Positions 42,305 to 53,150 of a stretch of DNA of 64,000 nucleotides are shown piece after piece (positions within the stretch are counted from its first letter, which is position 1; each line of letters begins with the position of its first letter). A model generated the notes under the pieces. The model made no database searches, was not told where the DNA came from, and was given only the letters and a program-made list of their open reading frames with translations. The stretch covers positions 620,001-684,000 of the forward strand of contig JAWWNJ010000080.1 in the NCBI GenBank assembly GCA_037176885.1. The letters run 5' to 3'. Source of the stretch: Favolaschia claudopus (taxonomy: Eukaryota; Basidiomycota; Agaricomycetes; Agaricales; Mycenaceae). The position numbers and the translations under genes are program-made.

Positions 42305-42820
42305 CCAAAAGTAACCGGAATCGGAAATTGCGTGTTTTCAACCAGATTTTGTGGGTGACTGCTGGGTAAAATGACCCTATTAGCAGTGTATGAACATATA
42401 CCATTGCATACGAAGCAGGCAAAAGGCTGCATGGTCTCTTTGTCCCATTATTACACATTCTTTTATGTATGCTTTGAGGCGGGAAATTAGTGTGCCCAGT
42501 TGTCTCCCTCACTGAACAGCGGGAAACACTTGGCAACCTTAGATATCAAACCTGTAGACTATTGAGATACTAAACACTCCTTTGAGGTACTTAATGTCCT
42601 GAAATTCCTGTATCTCTCCTTCAGAGAGCGCAAACATTTCCAAATTGGTCCAATTTCGAAGATTGATTCGCCAACTCAAAGCAAAATATTACATGCCATG
42701 CCCATGCCCTGGAAGTCATAGAAAGGATGATTTAGAAGAGCCCTGTTTCCCTTAAAGTTGTTTGAGTTTCGAGATTCCTCTCTAAAAAGCCAAATTCCGG
42801 TTACTTTTGGTCACACCGAG
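42295..42820. mobile_element. TA MITE CTCGGTGTGACC, 526 bp
   Basis: Perfect inverted termini of at least 24 bp starting CTCGGTGTGACCAAAAGTAA, with TA on both sides (42293-42294, 42821-42822). No coding frame. It interrupts the Gly-rich 3' part of the STAND-like pseudogene. Confidence 0.95.
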
Positions 42821-43017
42821 TAGTGGTCGTCTTTAGCGGACGGCGGGACTGGCATACATCATGATAACACTGATGAGGAGTTGGACGGGGAATACAGTAG
42901 AAAGGCGCTCGCATCATGTCTGAGGCTTGGGTGTCTCAGATTGTGCCTGAGACTTGTCTCAAGCTTGAGATTCAGAGCTCAGACTCAGATCTGACTGAGA
43001 CTTGGACCGGAGACATA

Positions 43018-43599
43018 CAGTGCCAAGCATCACATCACGGTTCCTTTTTTGGCAGGGGACGGCATCCAAAGTTAAACTCGATACTACATTATGCCGTCAT
43101 CACCATTCAACTTAAAAACAGCGTAGAACGTCTCTATGGATGTGTAGCAACTCATCTTGTGCTTTGCAAGGCAATTGAACAAGTTTTTGTCTTTTCACCT
43201 CCGAAAAAGTGAAACAAACCCTAATGATGGTTGATGCCATCATCAAATTCCCATATCGGTTAGGGTTAAGATCACGTGTTTCCCGGACTTTGCCGTGCCA
43301 GCATTGGGCGGATCACCCAGGTAAGTCAGAACAGACTCCGCTACACTCGGCTACCACTTTTTCAGGGTTTCTGCATGACAACTGAACACATTTGGGCTCA
43401 ATCCATCCAAAATTAGAGTCAAAATGACGATTTTATTTTTTTCAGACCCGAAAAAAGTGAAACACCGTGGGAAAAAGTGAGTTCTCGACGCCAAACGCAT
43501 TCTTTTGGTCGGTTTTCTTCCTCAGAAAATCACAAATAAATTACAAAAATTTTCTTCCGCCCGAAAAGGCAGTGTTGGAGAAGTGGTGCTTGGCACTGT
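43018..43599. mobile_element. TA MITE CAGTGCCAAGC, copy 1 (582 bp)
   Basis: Termini CAGTGCCAAGC and GCTTGGCACTG with TA borders (43016-43017, 43600-43601). Homologous in reverse orientation to 58415-58985 along its whole length. The 98-codon frame inside is not conserved. Confidence 0.9.
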
Positions 43600-43779
43600 A
43601 TATGTCTCAGGATTTTTGTCCCAGAGAATACATCCATGCTTGTTGTACCGGGGAGAGGCGTGGGACGGGCTGGAATCCGGATGAAGAGACGGGGAGGGGT
43701 AGCAGGGGCAATGAGGGGCCGCGAAGGATGGAAGTGAGCGATAGACGGCAGAGGTGGAGTGGACAACTTACGTAGCATG

Positions 43780-44022
43780 GAGACTGGGCAGTCAACATAG
43801 AGCTTCTACGCGTCCGACTTCCAGCGGCCCAGGAGCTTGATCTGCTCCTGAGTGTACCCTGCCTCTGCAGCAGCGAAGGCAGCTCCACGGCGGAAACTGT
43901 GGCCGGTGAACTCACCCTTGCTATACCAGCCCTCCGGAGGCAGTTGTCAAGTGCGGAGAGAGCAAAGAAGCGCGAGAGGGGTGCACCCGTGGAGGTGACG
44001 AACAGCTGAGCATACGGGGAAA
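43780..44022 (-). pseudogene. Tyrosine recombinase (Crypton-like) C-terminal remnant
   Basis: The minus-strand reading gives SPYAQLFVTSTGAPLSRFF, then FTGHSFRRGAAFAAAEAGYT and LLGRWKSDA-stop-KLYVD. HSFRRG is the HxxR box and LGRWKSD the segment before the catalytic Tyr of tyrosine recombinases, as in Crypton-type elements. A one-base loss near 43930 shifts the frame between the two blocks, and an in-frame TAG (43806-43808) interrupts just before KLY. The upstream Arg region and DNA-binding part were not found. The left side is cut by the MITE at 43018. Confidence 0.75.
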
Positions 44023-44029
44023 CAGCTTA

Positions 44030-46010
44030 GGCAGGTTGGGTCAGCTAGCTAAGAAGTCTTTGGGAAGAGGAGCCCGGGAAACCTTTGGTTTCTGGGTTCT
44101 CTGTCAGTGAGGCTTCTGGATGAGCACTAACCGACAGAAACCAGGGAACACAGAGACCGAACAGGCGGAATCCAAGAAGACGACTCCCCCAAAGAGATTT
44201 TAATACGTTGAACGTAATATTGCTGAAGTGGAGATTTGTGAAAGAGAAAGATGTTCAAAATTCAATGTGATTGACGTTGAACCAAAGAAGGTGGCCCAAC
44301 TGTGATTGAGTCGAGCTTGTATTTGAGCAGTGCAGGATAGAAGGGTATCGAGCAACAATGTCAGCTGAACCGACGAATAGAGAGAAAAGAAGAGTCGGAA
44401 CAAAGCAACACCATGTGAGACTGAAACAAAATGAAACAAACTTGAAGTGAGGAAGACGACCTCCTCTTTTCTCTAGAAGACAACTCGGAGCCGATATTTG
44501 ACCAAGAGAACGATGTTCAAGGGCTGAACAATGGATTGTCGAGATATAGACACCGAGATTGATTTAAGTTTGTGAGGTGAGTGTCCACATGGACTTTGCA
44601 ACATTGTACTAGTGAAGACAATCGTCAAGCTTATTCAAGGCACGACACGGCGAAGAAATGAGCGGCGGACAATCAAATGGACAAAGACCCGAGCAAAGGA
44701 CAGGCAAGGGACACCACAGGTGACAATCACGTCCGATTCCGCAGGTGACAGTGATTTGTCCGCCGTGCGACGAGCAGAATCCGAAGGCAGCTAAGAAATC
44801 ATAGTAGCGGAAATCGTTCAGAACCGGTTGAACATGATGCATGTTGGACATCAACAGCGGTTATCATTGAGAGGGAAATTAGAATGAATGAGTTTGCACT
44901 ATAATGTGGCCAGGTACGACCCTAACCCCAGAGCTCATTTCGAGTTGTACGAATCACTGAGCAGCAGGATGCATGAGCTGAGCATGAAATCACCATCTGG
45001 GGAACCGGCAGAGCGTATGCAACAGTGAGACCAACTTGAGGATTGCCCAACCCTTGCTCAATGCGGAGCTAGTCAATGACTTCGGATTGGCATGAAATAA
45101 AGTCGATTTGTCCGACTGGAGGATGAATTGGGCCTGCGAATCTGGGTGACAAAAAGCTAACTCGGAGCACCTCTACGGTTGATTCCGCAAGTAACAGAAA
45201 TCGTAATTCAGAGACTCGTTACGGTGAGTAGTGTCACTTCAACGGAAGAGCCGAATTGAAATGGGTTACAGCCCAGCCAATAGCCCGAAGAAGAGTATTG
45301 AAAATGCAGAGTGAAAAAGCATACTAGTGGAAACGAAGAGGAATCACTGGATTGAAACGCAGCGACAAGAAGGAAAGTTTCCGCTGGTCAAAAATAGCAT
45401 ACCAGTATTAGGCGCATCACACGGACGTCGGACACACATGAAAGACGAATAATACACCGAGCATTAGGCGTCACAGCAGCAGGAAGAATCATGATCATGA
45501 CCTCAATATTGATGGGATAAGCCCCCCGGAAGGTGAGCAAAGGAAGCAGACGTTTCTGCCAAGCGACCACTGGCTGGATCATGACTGCCCTGCCGGCGAA
45601 GATCTAAATATGAATGAATGAAACCCGCTGACAATGTGTCACGGCAGCACTGGCTCGAAGAACAAACAGGTGAGATCAAATGAGTGAAAACATGGAGCCG
45701 CCCCAAGAAAACACTTAGAAAGCAGCTCATCCCAGCGGGGTTACTCAAGTAGCAGGGAAGTAAAGACGTGCCAACGCACAGAAATCCGGCTAGTGACATT
45801 AAAGGAAAAGGTGCGAGATGTTACCGGGGCATGCAAGTTGAATAAGAACAATGCACAAATATGAAGACGGATGCGAGCATGTTCGGGATTATGCCGTGCT
45901 CAAGCATGAAAAATTCACTACAGAACAGCACACCGAAAAAGACACCAAGCTCGATGATTCCTGCCATACAGAGCACGGCAGCAGACGGCTGCGAGCAGCA
46001 CACACAGAAG
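44030..46010. other. Two kilobases without a supported gene
   Basis: Purine-rich on the plus strand (AGTGGAGATTTGTGAAAGAG style) with scattered stops in all frames. Short frames near 44609 and 45503 lack any feature. No TIR pair or splice pattern was recognised. Confidence 0.4.
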
Positions 46011-46029
46011 AGGAGGCACAGAGGTAAGA

Positions 46030-46405
46030 GAATGCTGCATCTGAGAGTTCGGCGTGCAGGTTGCAGCGGCCGGTGACAGAGCATGCGAACAGAATAAGCA
46101 CTGCAGCACAGCGGCATACATGCGAGATGGGCACTACGACACAGCGGTACGCAGGCAAATGATGCTGCATCCGGAAACTCCGGCATGCAGGTTGCAGCGG
46201 CCCGCAACGGGGCATGCGAACAGAAAAGGCACTGCAGCACAGCGGCGTACAGGCAAAATAGGTGCTGCAGCACAGCGGCATGCGAGCGAAATGGGCACTA
46301 CGACACAGCGGTACGCAGGCAATAATACCGCACCCGGAAATTCCGGCGTACGGGTCGCAGCGGCCCGCAACGGAGCATGCGAACGAAATATTGAGCACTG
46401 CAGAG
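46030..46405. repeat. Minisatellite-like array with GCAGCACAGCGGC units
   Basis: A compound unit of about 130-160 bp recurs: GCATGCGAACAGAA, CACTGCAGCACAGCGGC, CACTACGACACAGCGGTACG, CCGGAAA(C/T)TCCGGC, GCAGCGGCCCGCAACGG. About two and a half units. The long minus-strand frame (45889-46704) is a by-product and encodes the repeat as Cys/Ser-rich peptides. Confidence 0.7.
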
Positions 46406-46569
46406 TGCGAATTGCAGCATACAGGCTGGAATCTTCGCAGTTCGAACCTGAAGACAAGACCACAGCAAAAGAGAATGTAGAGGCAAAATGGATAACATAC
46501 CGAACAATACTGGGCTGGGGGCAAACAGCGGCGCAGAGGCACAAAATAATATGGCACGGAGGCACGAAA

Positions 46570-46632
46570 TGAATTGGTGCAAAGGCACACGAGATAAATT
46601 GGTGCAAAGGCACAAAAATAAACTGGTGCAAA
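46570..46632 (+). repeat. Short tandem repeat GGTGCAAAGGCAC
   Basis: Three consecutive units of about 22-26 bp (TTGGTGCAAAGGCACA then A/T-rich filler). It directly abuts the 5' LTR of the Gypsy-type element. Confidence 0.65.
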
Positions 46633-46633
46633 G

Positions 46634-46835
46634 TGTAACGGATCTACCGCTCGCATCAGCTTGCGGCGAGATTTGCCCGAGTCGTTGCCAAGACTCGTAT
46701 ACACAGCCTCCGATTTTCTGTATAAGTAGTTAGGTTCTGTCGTAGATAGCTTTCCTTAGGTCAATCTAGGACTTACCCCAGTTCTTTGCTTGGTCCCTGT
46801 GTGCCGGAATTCGACGTCCCTTCGCTTCCGTCACA
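46634..46835 (+). repeat. 5' LTR of the Gypsy-type element
   Basis: 202 bp with CTGTATAAGTAG as a possible TATA region. Contains CCCCAGTTCTTTGCTTGGTC, which the 3' LTR lacks. Confidence 0.8.
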
Positions 46836-47126
46836 TCTTTTGAACTTAACAAGCTCCTAGTAGACTGTCGACACACTTGACCACGCTTACCCCCGACCCC
46901 TCCTCTCTGATTTGTGCTCGACATCGACCCAGATGACTGATCCTGGCCGCGCTCGGAGTCGCTACCCGCTCCGCTCTCATGCGCGTGTCCCTGTTCCCGG
47001 ACCTGGAATGTCTGTACTGAGACCTGTTAGCGCTGCCAACTCCCTGAGTCTCCGCTCTGAGACTCACCGACCGGAGATTCGTGCCTCTTCGACAAAGTCA
47101 CGCCCCGTTTCCCCCGACCTACTGTA

Positions 47127-47383
47127 CTATTACGATCGGTTGTTCACTGGGTGTCACCCGTCACCCAAATCGTTCACCGGACAAGTCGTTCACATCACGG
47201 CAATCACGACAAGCTTTCTATATATGGAAGGCCGGCCCTTCTCGGCAAGTGCCGGCCGAATTTTTTTTTGCGATTTTGTGGCCCTTTTTGGGCCGAAAAA
47301 CTCCCCGTCACCCGTCACCCTGTTCAAAATTGTTCAGTTCACGAAGCGGCGTCACGCATAACGTGAACAACCGATCGTAATAG
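47127..47383. mobile_element. TA MITE CTATTACGATCGG, 257 bp
   Basis: Termini CTATTACGATCGGTTGTTCA..C are inverted at 47360-47383, with TA borders. CCCGTCACCC units lie near both ends. A 10-bp CAGTTTTGTA to its right may be an old footprint of an earlier insertion at the same spot. Confidence 0.9.
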
Positions 47384-48110
47384 TACAGTTTTGTACAGTC
47401 GGGCGGTATCGGGTGGACGACCTTCCTCTCGTCTGGATACGCCGCTGCCTTCGGGTAGCGAGACCCCATCACCTTTGGGTGTCGAACCGTTGCCTCTGGG
47501 CAACGAGACCTCATCGTCGATACACTCGACGCATACCGAGCTCTCTGGGCCCGTATTGACCTCTGCCGTGGATTGGGGGATGCTCAACGAGGGTGTTGCT
47601 ATGTCTCGCATGGCAACACCCGTTCGTCAGCGCGCATCGTTCCCGGCAGCTTCATCGAGCGCACGCTCCGCAATGCCGACCGTGTAGACGGTTCACAAAC
47701 CCCATCCGAACCATCCGACTCTTCTGGCTCAGATTCTGAGTCGTCAGATGGATCAGGGCCGGGGAGGTCTCACGCAACACGGCACCGTCGCAAGCGACGT
47801 TCCTCGAGAAGGAGTAGAAATTCTCGTACTAAGAAAGATCGAATGATTCTGAAGCCCATTCCTCCCAGAGAATACGATGGCTCACCTGATACCGTCGCAT
47901 TTCACCGATTTGTGAAAGAAGAATCCAACTATGTCAAAGTTGGAAAAGTGCCCGTTGATGAACGTGTCTTCTACTTGTCATATCGTGCTCTTGAGTACTA
48001 CAACAGCAAGGTTGAGAACGACGATAAAGTGTGGTCTTTGAGTGATTTCTTCTGGGGATTATTCAACTTTTGTTTCCCTGTGAATTATCGCGAGAAGCAA
48101 CGCACATTGT

Positions 48111-48830
48111 CACTGTGCAAAGGAAGGGTCATGAAATTCATGATGTTGTTGGCCATGAAAATCCTAACATTATGTCCAGGAATTCATGATGAATCGCCTG
48201 GAAATTGCTAACGAAACATCATGAATTGAAAGTATGTTTTCATGATGATTATGGGGCTCTTCATGACGTTTTTTCATGATGTTTTATCAAGTATTTCAGA
48301 ACAAAATATCATAAAACGAGAGCGGTGCAAAGCAAATAAATAACCACCAACCTCAGATGCCACCAGCCGGAATCGAACTCAAGACCGCCGTGAGACATAC
48401 TACTATATCACGTTGATAGTACTACTGGTAGACTAAGTGAGAATTATAAACTTTGTTAGCTTTGCCAATATATGAATGTCATACTACACAGTCTCAAGTT
48501 GTTCATCCCCGTTCTCCTCATTTGTTTCTAATTTTCAGCAGTGTGCACTTGATAGAGACCAGAGACCGACTGATACCATTTATTGGCTTTATTATTGATA
48601 TTAGCACCCTACCCACTTAACTCTTGGTGGACTTAGCCAGAAAAAATCGCTCGGTTCTTTATGACGAAAATTCATGATGTTTTGTCATGAATTCATAATC
48701 TTGCAAAAATGAGCTTCTGAGCATCATGAAACCCCCCTTGAAATTCATGGTGTGCTTCATGACAAAACATCATGAAACCTGAAATTCATGACAGTATGCA
48801 TGAATTTCATGATGTATACTTTGCACAGTG
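48111..48830. mobile_element. 720-bp CACTG-ended element with TTCATGATG repeats
   Basis: TIR CACTGTGCAAAG at both ends and a 3-bp TGT TSD (48108-48110, 48831-48833), the hallmark of CACTA-type elements. Dozens of (A)TTCATGATG/CATGAA units fill both subterminal regions (48128-48290, 48660-48815). 720+3 bases keep the gag frame. No transposase. Confidence 0.85.
48345..48440 (-). repeat. tRNA-like segment inside the 720-bp element
   Basis: On the minus strand GAGTTCGATTCC (48369-48380) resembles a pol III B box/T-loop and GTGATATAGTAGTATG (48397-48412) a D-arm/A box at about the right distance. The acceptor stem is not convincing. Probably a tRNA-derived relic or SINE head captured by the DNA transposon. 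Confidence 0.4.
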
Positions 48831-49632
48831 TGTTGGGCCTTTGCGTTCAACGGAATAAATCGGTTTTGGTTCATAAAGCCGAATGGGAACGAATCTTCAA
48901 CACAATTGGGCTCGAAGCCAATCAGGAGAAGGTTGTTATGTTTTGGCGTAGCCTCAACGCCAACATCCGGAAAGAGATGTTTCGTGACAAACTTGATCCT
49001 GAGATTTCTACTTGGGCTGAAGTTACCGCTGGCGCCGAGAGCGCCGAGATTATCGTCAACGTTGACGAACCCGATGACTCGATAGAAAATACTGGGCCGA
49101 GTAACCTGAAACCTCGGACCAGACCCGATGAACCCAAATTGGAAACAGATGTGAACGAGAAACGTCGTACCGGAGGGCGCGTTATCTCGGTTTCCAGCGC
49201 TGAACCCGAACCTCCCAAGTCGAAATCTCGTGACAACGGCGGCCAATTGTCAAGAAGCGCAATGAATACCTTGCAGCCGGGTTGTGCTTTAATTGCGGGG
49301 TGCATGGACACCTTTCCCGCAACTGTCCTGAATTGAACACAATGGTTTCCAAAGGTAAACCTCCTGGATTTGCGTCTCATGCTGTGGATTTCGAGATAAC
49401 GGCTGATCGCGATGCTCTTTTGGAGAGCACGGAAGTTCTTGAACACTTCTAAATTCGCACGATTTCCTTCCTCGACATCATCGAAATGGTCGTCGAGGAG
49501 GGCGAGGATACCCAGAATGGTTGATTTTGATTTTTCGAAGACCATTTCGGACATTGAATTGATTTTGAACAAGTTTATTTATATTTCTGACTAGATATTG
49601 AGCTCGTCGTGGTCGACGATCTGGAGGGCGGA

Positions 49633-49814
49633 TGTGACGGATCTACCGCTCGCATCAGCTCGCGGCGAGATTTGCCCGAGTCGTTGCCAAGACTCAATAC
49701 ACAGCCTCCACTTTCTAGTATAAGTAGTTAGCTGATTGTCGTAGATTCCTTTCCCTTGGTCAATCTAGGACTTACCTGTGTGCCGGAATTCGACGTCCCT
49801 TCGCTTCCGTCACA
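49633..49814 (+). repeat. 3' LTR of the Gypsy-type element
   Basis: 182 bp, begins TGTGACGG and ends CCGTCACA. Preceded by the purine run GGAGGGCGGA. Confidence 0.8.
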
Positions 49815-51097
49815 GCGGGTAGTCCGACGATTATCTTCATGGTGCGCAATCAGCCGAGGAAGTAATCTAAAGATCATTTTACACGTACTTCGCGGCCGTG
49901 CGGGATTCGGGTTTTGATTGTGTTGGCGTGTACGATTGCGTGTCCCTTCAGGCCGGGCTTGTGCGGAATTAATGACTTTGAGACACCGACTACAAAGAGA
50001 TAACTCACCACCAGCAGCGGCAGCACCCTGTTGTGTTGCAGATGGGGTAGGGAGACCGTTGTGGATGGCCTGAGGAGCGAGACTTTTCAAGCCTCTTAAA
50101 CTGAAGAATCAAACCGACTTACCTGTAATACTCGAGAGTTGCGCGCAGTCGGTGGAGGATCTGTAGAACAGAAAAGGATGTTAGAAGTAGATACCAATGA
50201 ATATTGAATCACAGCCAAGGGGGCACCGGCATTCTAGAAAAATATATAGGGCCGTTTTTTTCTTTTCCGACCTCTAGGCTGGACTAACTAACTACGTAAG
50301 CACTATATACGGTAATATATTCCCACGGTTAAGTCGCCGGACTGCGTTGACCTGAAGTTCATCACACAAATAAATTTATTGAAGGGCCAGTTACTGTTCT
50401 ATTGTCTTGGGAAGAGTATCCAGACCAATCTGGATGCTTACATCCTTCTTTAGAAGGCAAAACATGGCAACATCAGGTTGACAGTTGGTTGACAGCTCCA
50501 CCAAACAAAGCCACATTGAGACTGACTACAGAGGAGTAGCACTATATCCGCTGAAAAGCTACATGTAGAGCTCAAACACAGTGCTTCTCACTCAAACAGA
50601 CTACCAGAAGCTCATTCGCGCCCACAAACTGGGGGGTCGTTTTTTTTTTTCTCCGGCCTGACGGCCGGACTAACTAACCAGCCCTTAGTCGCCGGTTAGA
50701 TTGCCGGTGCCCCCTTGATCACAGCGCACCGACATCCATTCTCGCAGCCTTCTCCGCACTTGCCCTTTGAGCCAGTGATCTGTTCGAAGAAGCTTGCGGT
50801 GGAGGCGCCGGACGGTTTTCGCGCGCTCCTTGGTGCCTTCTGATTTGACCAAAAGAACGGGCGCTAGGAGCGGCGGCGGAATTTGGGCGGCATATTTTCA
50901 TCATGCTGAGCAGGGACGCGTCTGCGGCGGGGGCTGCCTTCATTGATTTCACGTAAGTCGCGTTGAATCTGTCGTCGTTGTTGATGCCTTTGCGGCGTTG
51001 TCGGAGGGGTTAATAAGTTCCTAGAAACATTGAGCCTACAATGGAGCGAGGGGAGGATTGACATGTACATTGCTGCTAGGTGAAGACAAAGAGACAC
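49815..51097 (-). CDS. Intron-containing host gene fragment, unknown function
   Basis: On the minus strand an exon-like frame (about 50952-50731) encodes MKICRPNSAAAPSARSFG and ends at a GTGCGC donor. The following intron holds the hAT MITE 50216-50717. An AG acceptor (near 50167) opens an exon beginning DPPPTARNSRVLQ, which ends at GTAAGTC. Further short exon candidates follow (around 50100-50040 and 50010-49820, with CLKVINSAQARPEGT). The predicted protein is basic, Pro/Ala-rich, with no domain. The 3' end is lost at the Gypsy-type LTR (49814). Exon limits are tentative. Confidence 0.35.
50216..50717. mobile_element. hAT-type MITE (CAAGGGGGCACCGGCA), copy 2
   Basis: Perfect 8-bp TSD ATCACAGC (50208-50215, 50718-50725). 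Same termini as copy 1 at 16492 and homologous interior in reverse orientation. Lies in a putative intron, so it may be tolerated. Confidence 0.9.
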
Positions 51098-51099
51098 AG

Positions 51100-51900
51100 A
51101 TGAAAGGCTTTGAGATCACACAAAAGAGTTAAAGAAACACGTTTATTGGAGGTGAGGCTACGGTGGTACAGCTACATTGCCAGTGGGGCGAGTGGAGCGT
51201 TGTGGAGCGGAGGTTGGAAGACGCGAGACAGCAGCGGAGTTGTGGAGGCCCCGGGAAGGCTTATGAATTATGTCTGTGGAGAGCCTGGCGAATTCAAGTT
51301 TTCAAGTTGCGAAAAGAGCGAGAGGAAAGAGAGAAAAGAGGGAGACTCACTATGTATTCCGCACCCTGTTCCCCAAATTTGAGGCCTCCAACGCGGCTGT
51401 AGCTCTCAGGAATGCGCGGGGAAATCTTGATTTCTATGTCTTGTTTAGGCAAATCAGCAGTATTCAAGATAAGGCAAGAGCTATGTCCTTTCGGAGCAAC
51501 TGCCTCCCTGGGACATAATCCAGCCAATCAAATTCAAGATCTCCTCAGAAGAACCCTCGACAAGGCCGATGGACCTCTTTCGGCGTTGATTTCACTTCAA
51601 TGTTGCTTCCATGACCTCCATTTCCCTTCATAAATTGTGCTGCATCACTGTATTCTCTCTGAACCAATATATAATAGCTGCTATATCAAAATTCTTTGCA
51701 CCATGGGGCATAGTACAAGCCCAAATCAAAAGTTCAAATGATGTTGCCATGTTGGAAAATAGCGAGTGCATTGAGTCAGACACATCGTAGGAAAGTATGT
51801 GAAAGTATTTAATGATTGTTTATGGAGCAAAAATACCAGCCTATTCCTACGACCTCTTAGGCACGGTTCATTGTGTGGCAGAGATGTTGTTCCCGCTGCC
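51100..51900. other. Several overlapping short frames, no clear gene
   Basis: Open frames of 70-90 codons occur on both strands (for example 51270-51518). None has a domain or splice support. Probably UTR, intron or decayed gene of the neighbouring loci. Confidence 0.3.
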
Positions 51901-52238
51901 AAGTCAAGCAGATCCAAGTCTTCCGCACTTCAAATCTAAATAGATTGGGCTGGACCAAATCAGAGATCTCGAGAAAGCCAGATGAACATAACGAAAAACA
52001 CGCAACTGCTCTCCAAAGACAAAGTTGCCATTGAAATTCAGGTTTACAGACAGCTCGGCAACGTGCAATTTGATCCATATTTGTGTACTCAACTGCATGT
52101 TGAACCCATTGAACAAACTCGTCCTCCGTGACGAACTCTCTAAATAGATTGGGCTGGACCAAATCAGAGATCTCGAGAAAGCCAGATGAACATAACGAAA
52201 AACACGCAACTGCTCTCCAAAGACAAAGTGGATTCCCA
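51857..52238 (-). pseudogene. Coding-like segment with a 204-bp partial tandem duplication
   Basis: A 94-bp block (51931-52024) is repeated exactly at 52135-52228, in the same orientation and the same minus-strand reading frame, so the encoded AVACFSLCSSGFLEISDLVQ occurs twice, separated by EFVTEDEFVQWVQHAVEYTN. The spacing shows a 204-bp tandem duplication (1.46 copies), a multiple of three. No family recognised; probably an exon or pseudo-exon. Confidence 0.45.
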
Positions 52239-52613
52239 GCTAAGCTACCGGATCAAGCTCGGAGGCGGATAGGCTAGCAGAGCTGCCGCCGAAAGAAATC
52301 AGGACCAGTACATTCCCTGCCGCCTTTTGGTCACGAAGACATGCCGGTGCTGAGGTTGTAGGGTCGAAGATGAGCGGCCGGGGTGGGGTGGATTCTGGGT
52401 TGGGGAAAGGCAATTGGATAGGAATGAGCCAGACTCCTGGGCATTCTTGTTCTCCCGATGTTCTTTCTAGCCTTAGGTCCGCCGCGCATAGTCGAGGTCG
52501 ACGCGTCGACGCGACAAGCTGCAGATTGATTTATATCACGGAACTTGATGGATCAACTCGGATCATTTGAGTATGCCTAATTCGGACATAACCCTCCACA
52601 GACTTGATTGATG

Positions 52614-52929
52614 AGCCCCCGGGAAGCTCCTGCAAAGGATGGTCCCGAAAAGTAGCTTTTTCAGGGCCAAAATTCGCGAAACCCTTGTCCGAAAAGTGGC
52701 TTTTTGAGGCTCAAAATCCGCGAGCCCTGTCCGTAAAGTGGCTTTTTCAGGCCAAATTTGAAGGAAAATTGACCAAAATCACGACATCCTCTGATTGCAT
52801 CATCGGCGCCGACGGCCGGTGAATTTTCACGTGATAAGGCCTGTCCGAAAAGGGCCAAAATTCGCCAAAACGAGAGGCCAAAATCGCGGAATTTTCGGGA
52901 CCATCCTTTGCAGGAGCTTCCCGGGGCCT
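52614..52929. mobile_element. TIR element CCCGGGAAGCTCCTGC with internal triplication
   Basis: CCCGGGAAGCTCCTGCAAAG..GATGGTCCCGAAAA inverted at 52890-52929 gives about 37-bp arms. Inside, GTCCGAAAAGTGGCTTTTT-GAGG..AAAATCCGCG recurs three times from 52640 to 52760. No TSD was recognised. Confidence 0.75.
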
Positions 52930-53150
52930 AGTTGTGGTTTAGTGTTTGGCAGCGGACAGATGACGTTGGTGGGGCGTTCGGGTGTTCCCGGGACCCAATT
53001 CACGTTTGTCCAGAGTCAAGATCCTGACGACATAGTTGGTGGGGCGGTTGACGGGATTGTGGGGCCTTTGGCCAATACGAATGAAGGGAAGACAAATTGT
53101 GTTGGCTGGTTTGTCTGGCAGGGACCGGGGGTGCTCAATTGTAATATAGA

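Larger units (their letters stand above)
46933..49450 (+). pseudogene. Gypsy-type Gag, broken by two elements and frameshifts
   Basis: Starts MTDPGRARSRYPLRSHARV. A TA MITE (47127-47383) interrupts at PDLLY. The next part is Ser/Pro-rich, shifts frame once near 47685, then gives a basic stretch and the Ty3/Gypsy capsid region (ILKPIPPREYDGSPDTVAFH, WSLSDFFWGLFNFCFP). The 720-bp CACTG element sits after REKQRTL. Removing it with one TSD copy gives L-LGLCVQRNKSVLVH in frame, followed by WERIFNTIGLEANQ. A second shift near 49250 precedes the knuckle CFNCGVHGHLSRNC (49290-49330). Stop at about 49451. No pol frame follows. Confidence 0.75.
46634..49814 (+). mobile_element. Gag-only Gypsy-type LTR retrotransposon with two nested insertions
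   Basis: LTRs 46634-46835 and 49633-49814 start TGT(A/G)ACGGATC and end CCGTCACA. They share most of their sequence, but the 3' LTR lacks about 20 bp and has several substitutions, so insertion is older than that of the Copia-type element. GGAGGGCGGA just before the 3' LTR fits a polypurine tract. Only gag is present. The flanking 5-mers (CAAAG, GCGGG) do not match, so recombination or decay is likely. Confidence 0.8.

Noticed and set aside
45889..46704. 271-codon minus-strand Cys/Ser-rich ORF
   Set aside because: It is the translation of the minisatellite array and crosses into the 5' LTR.
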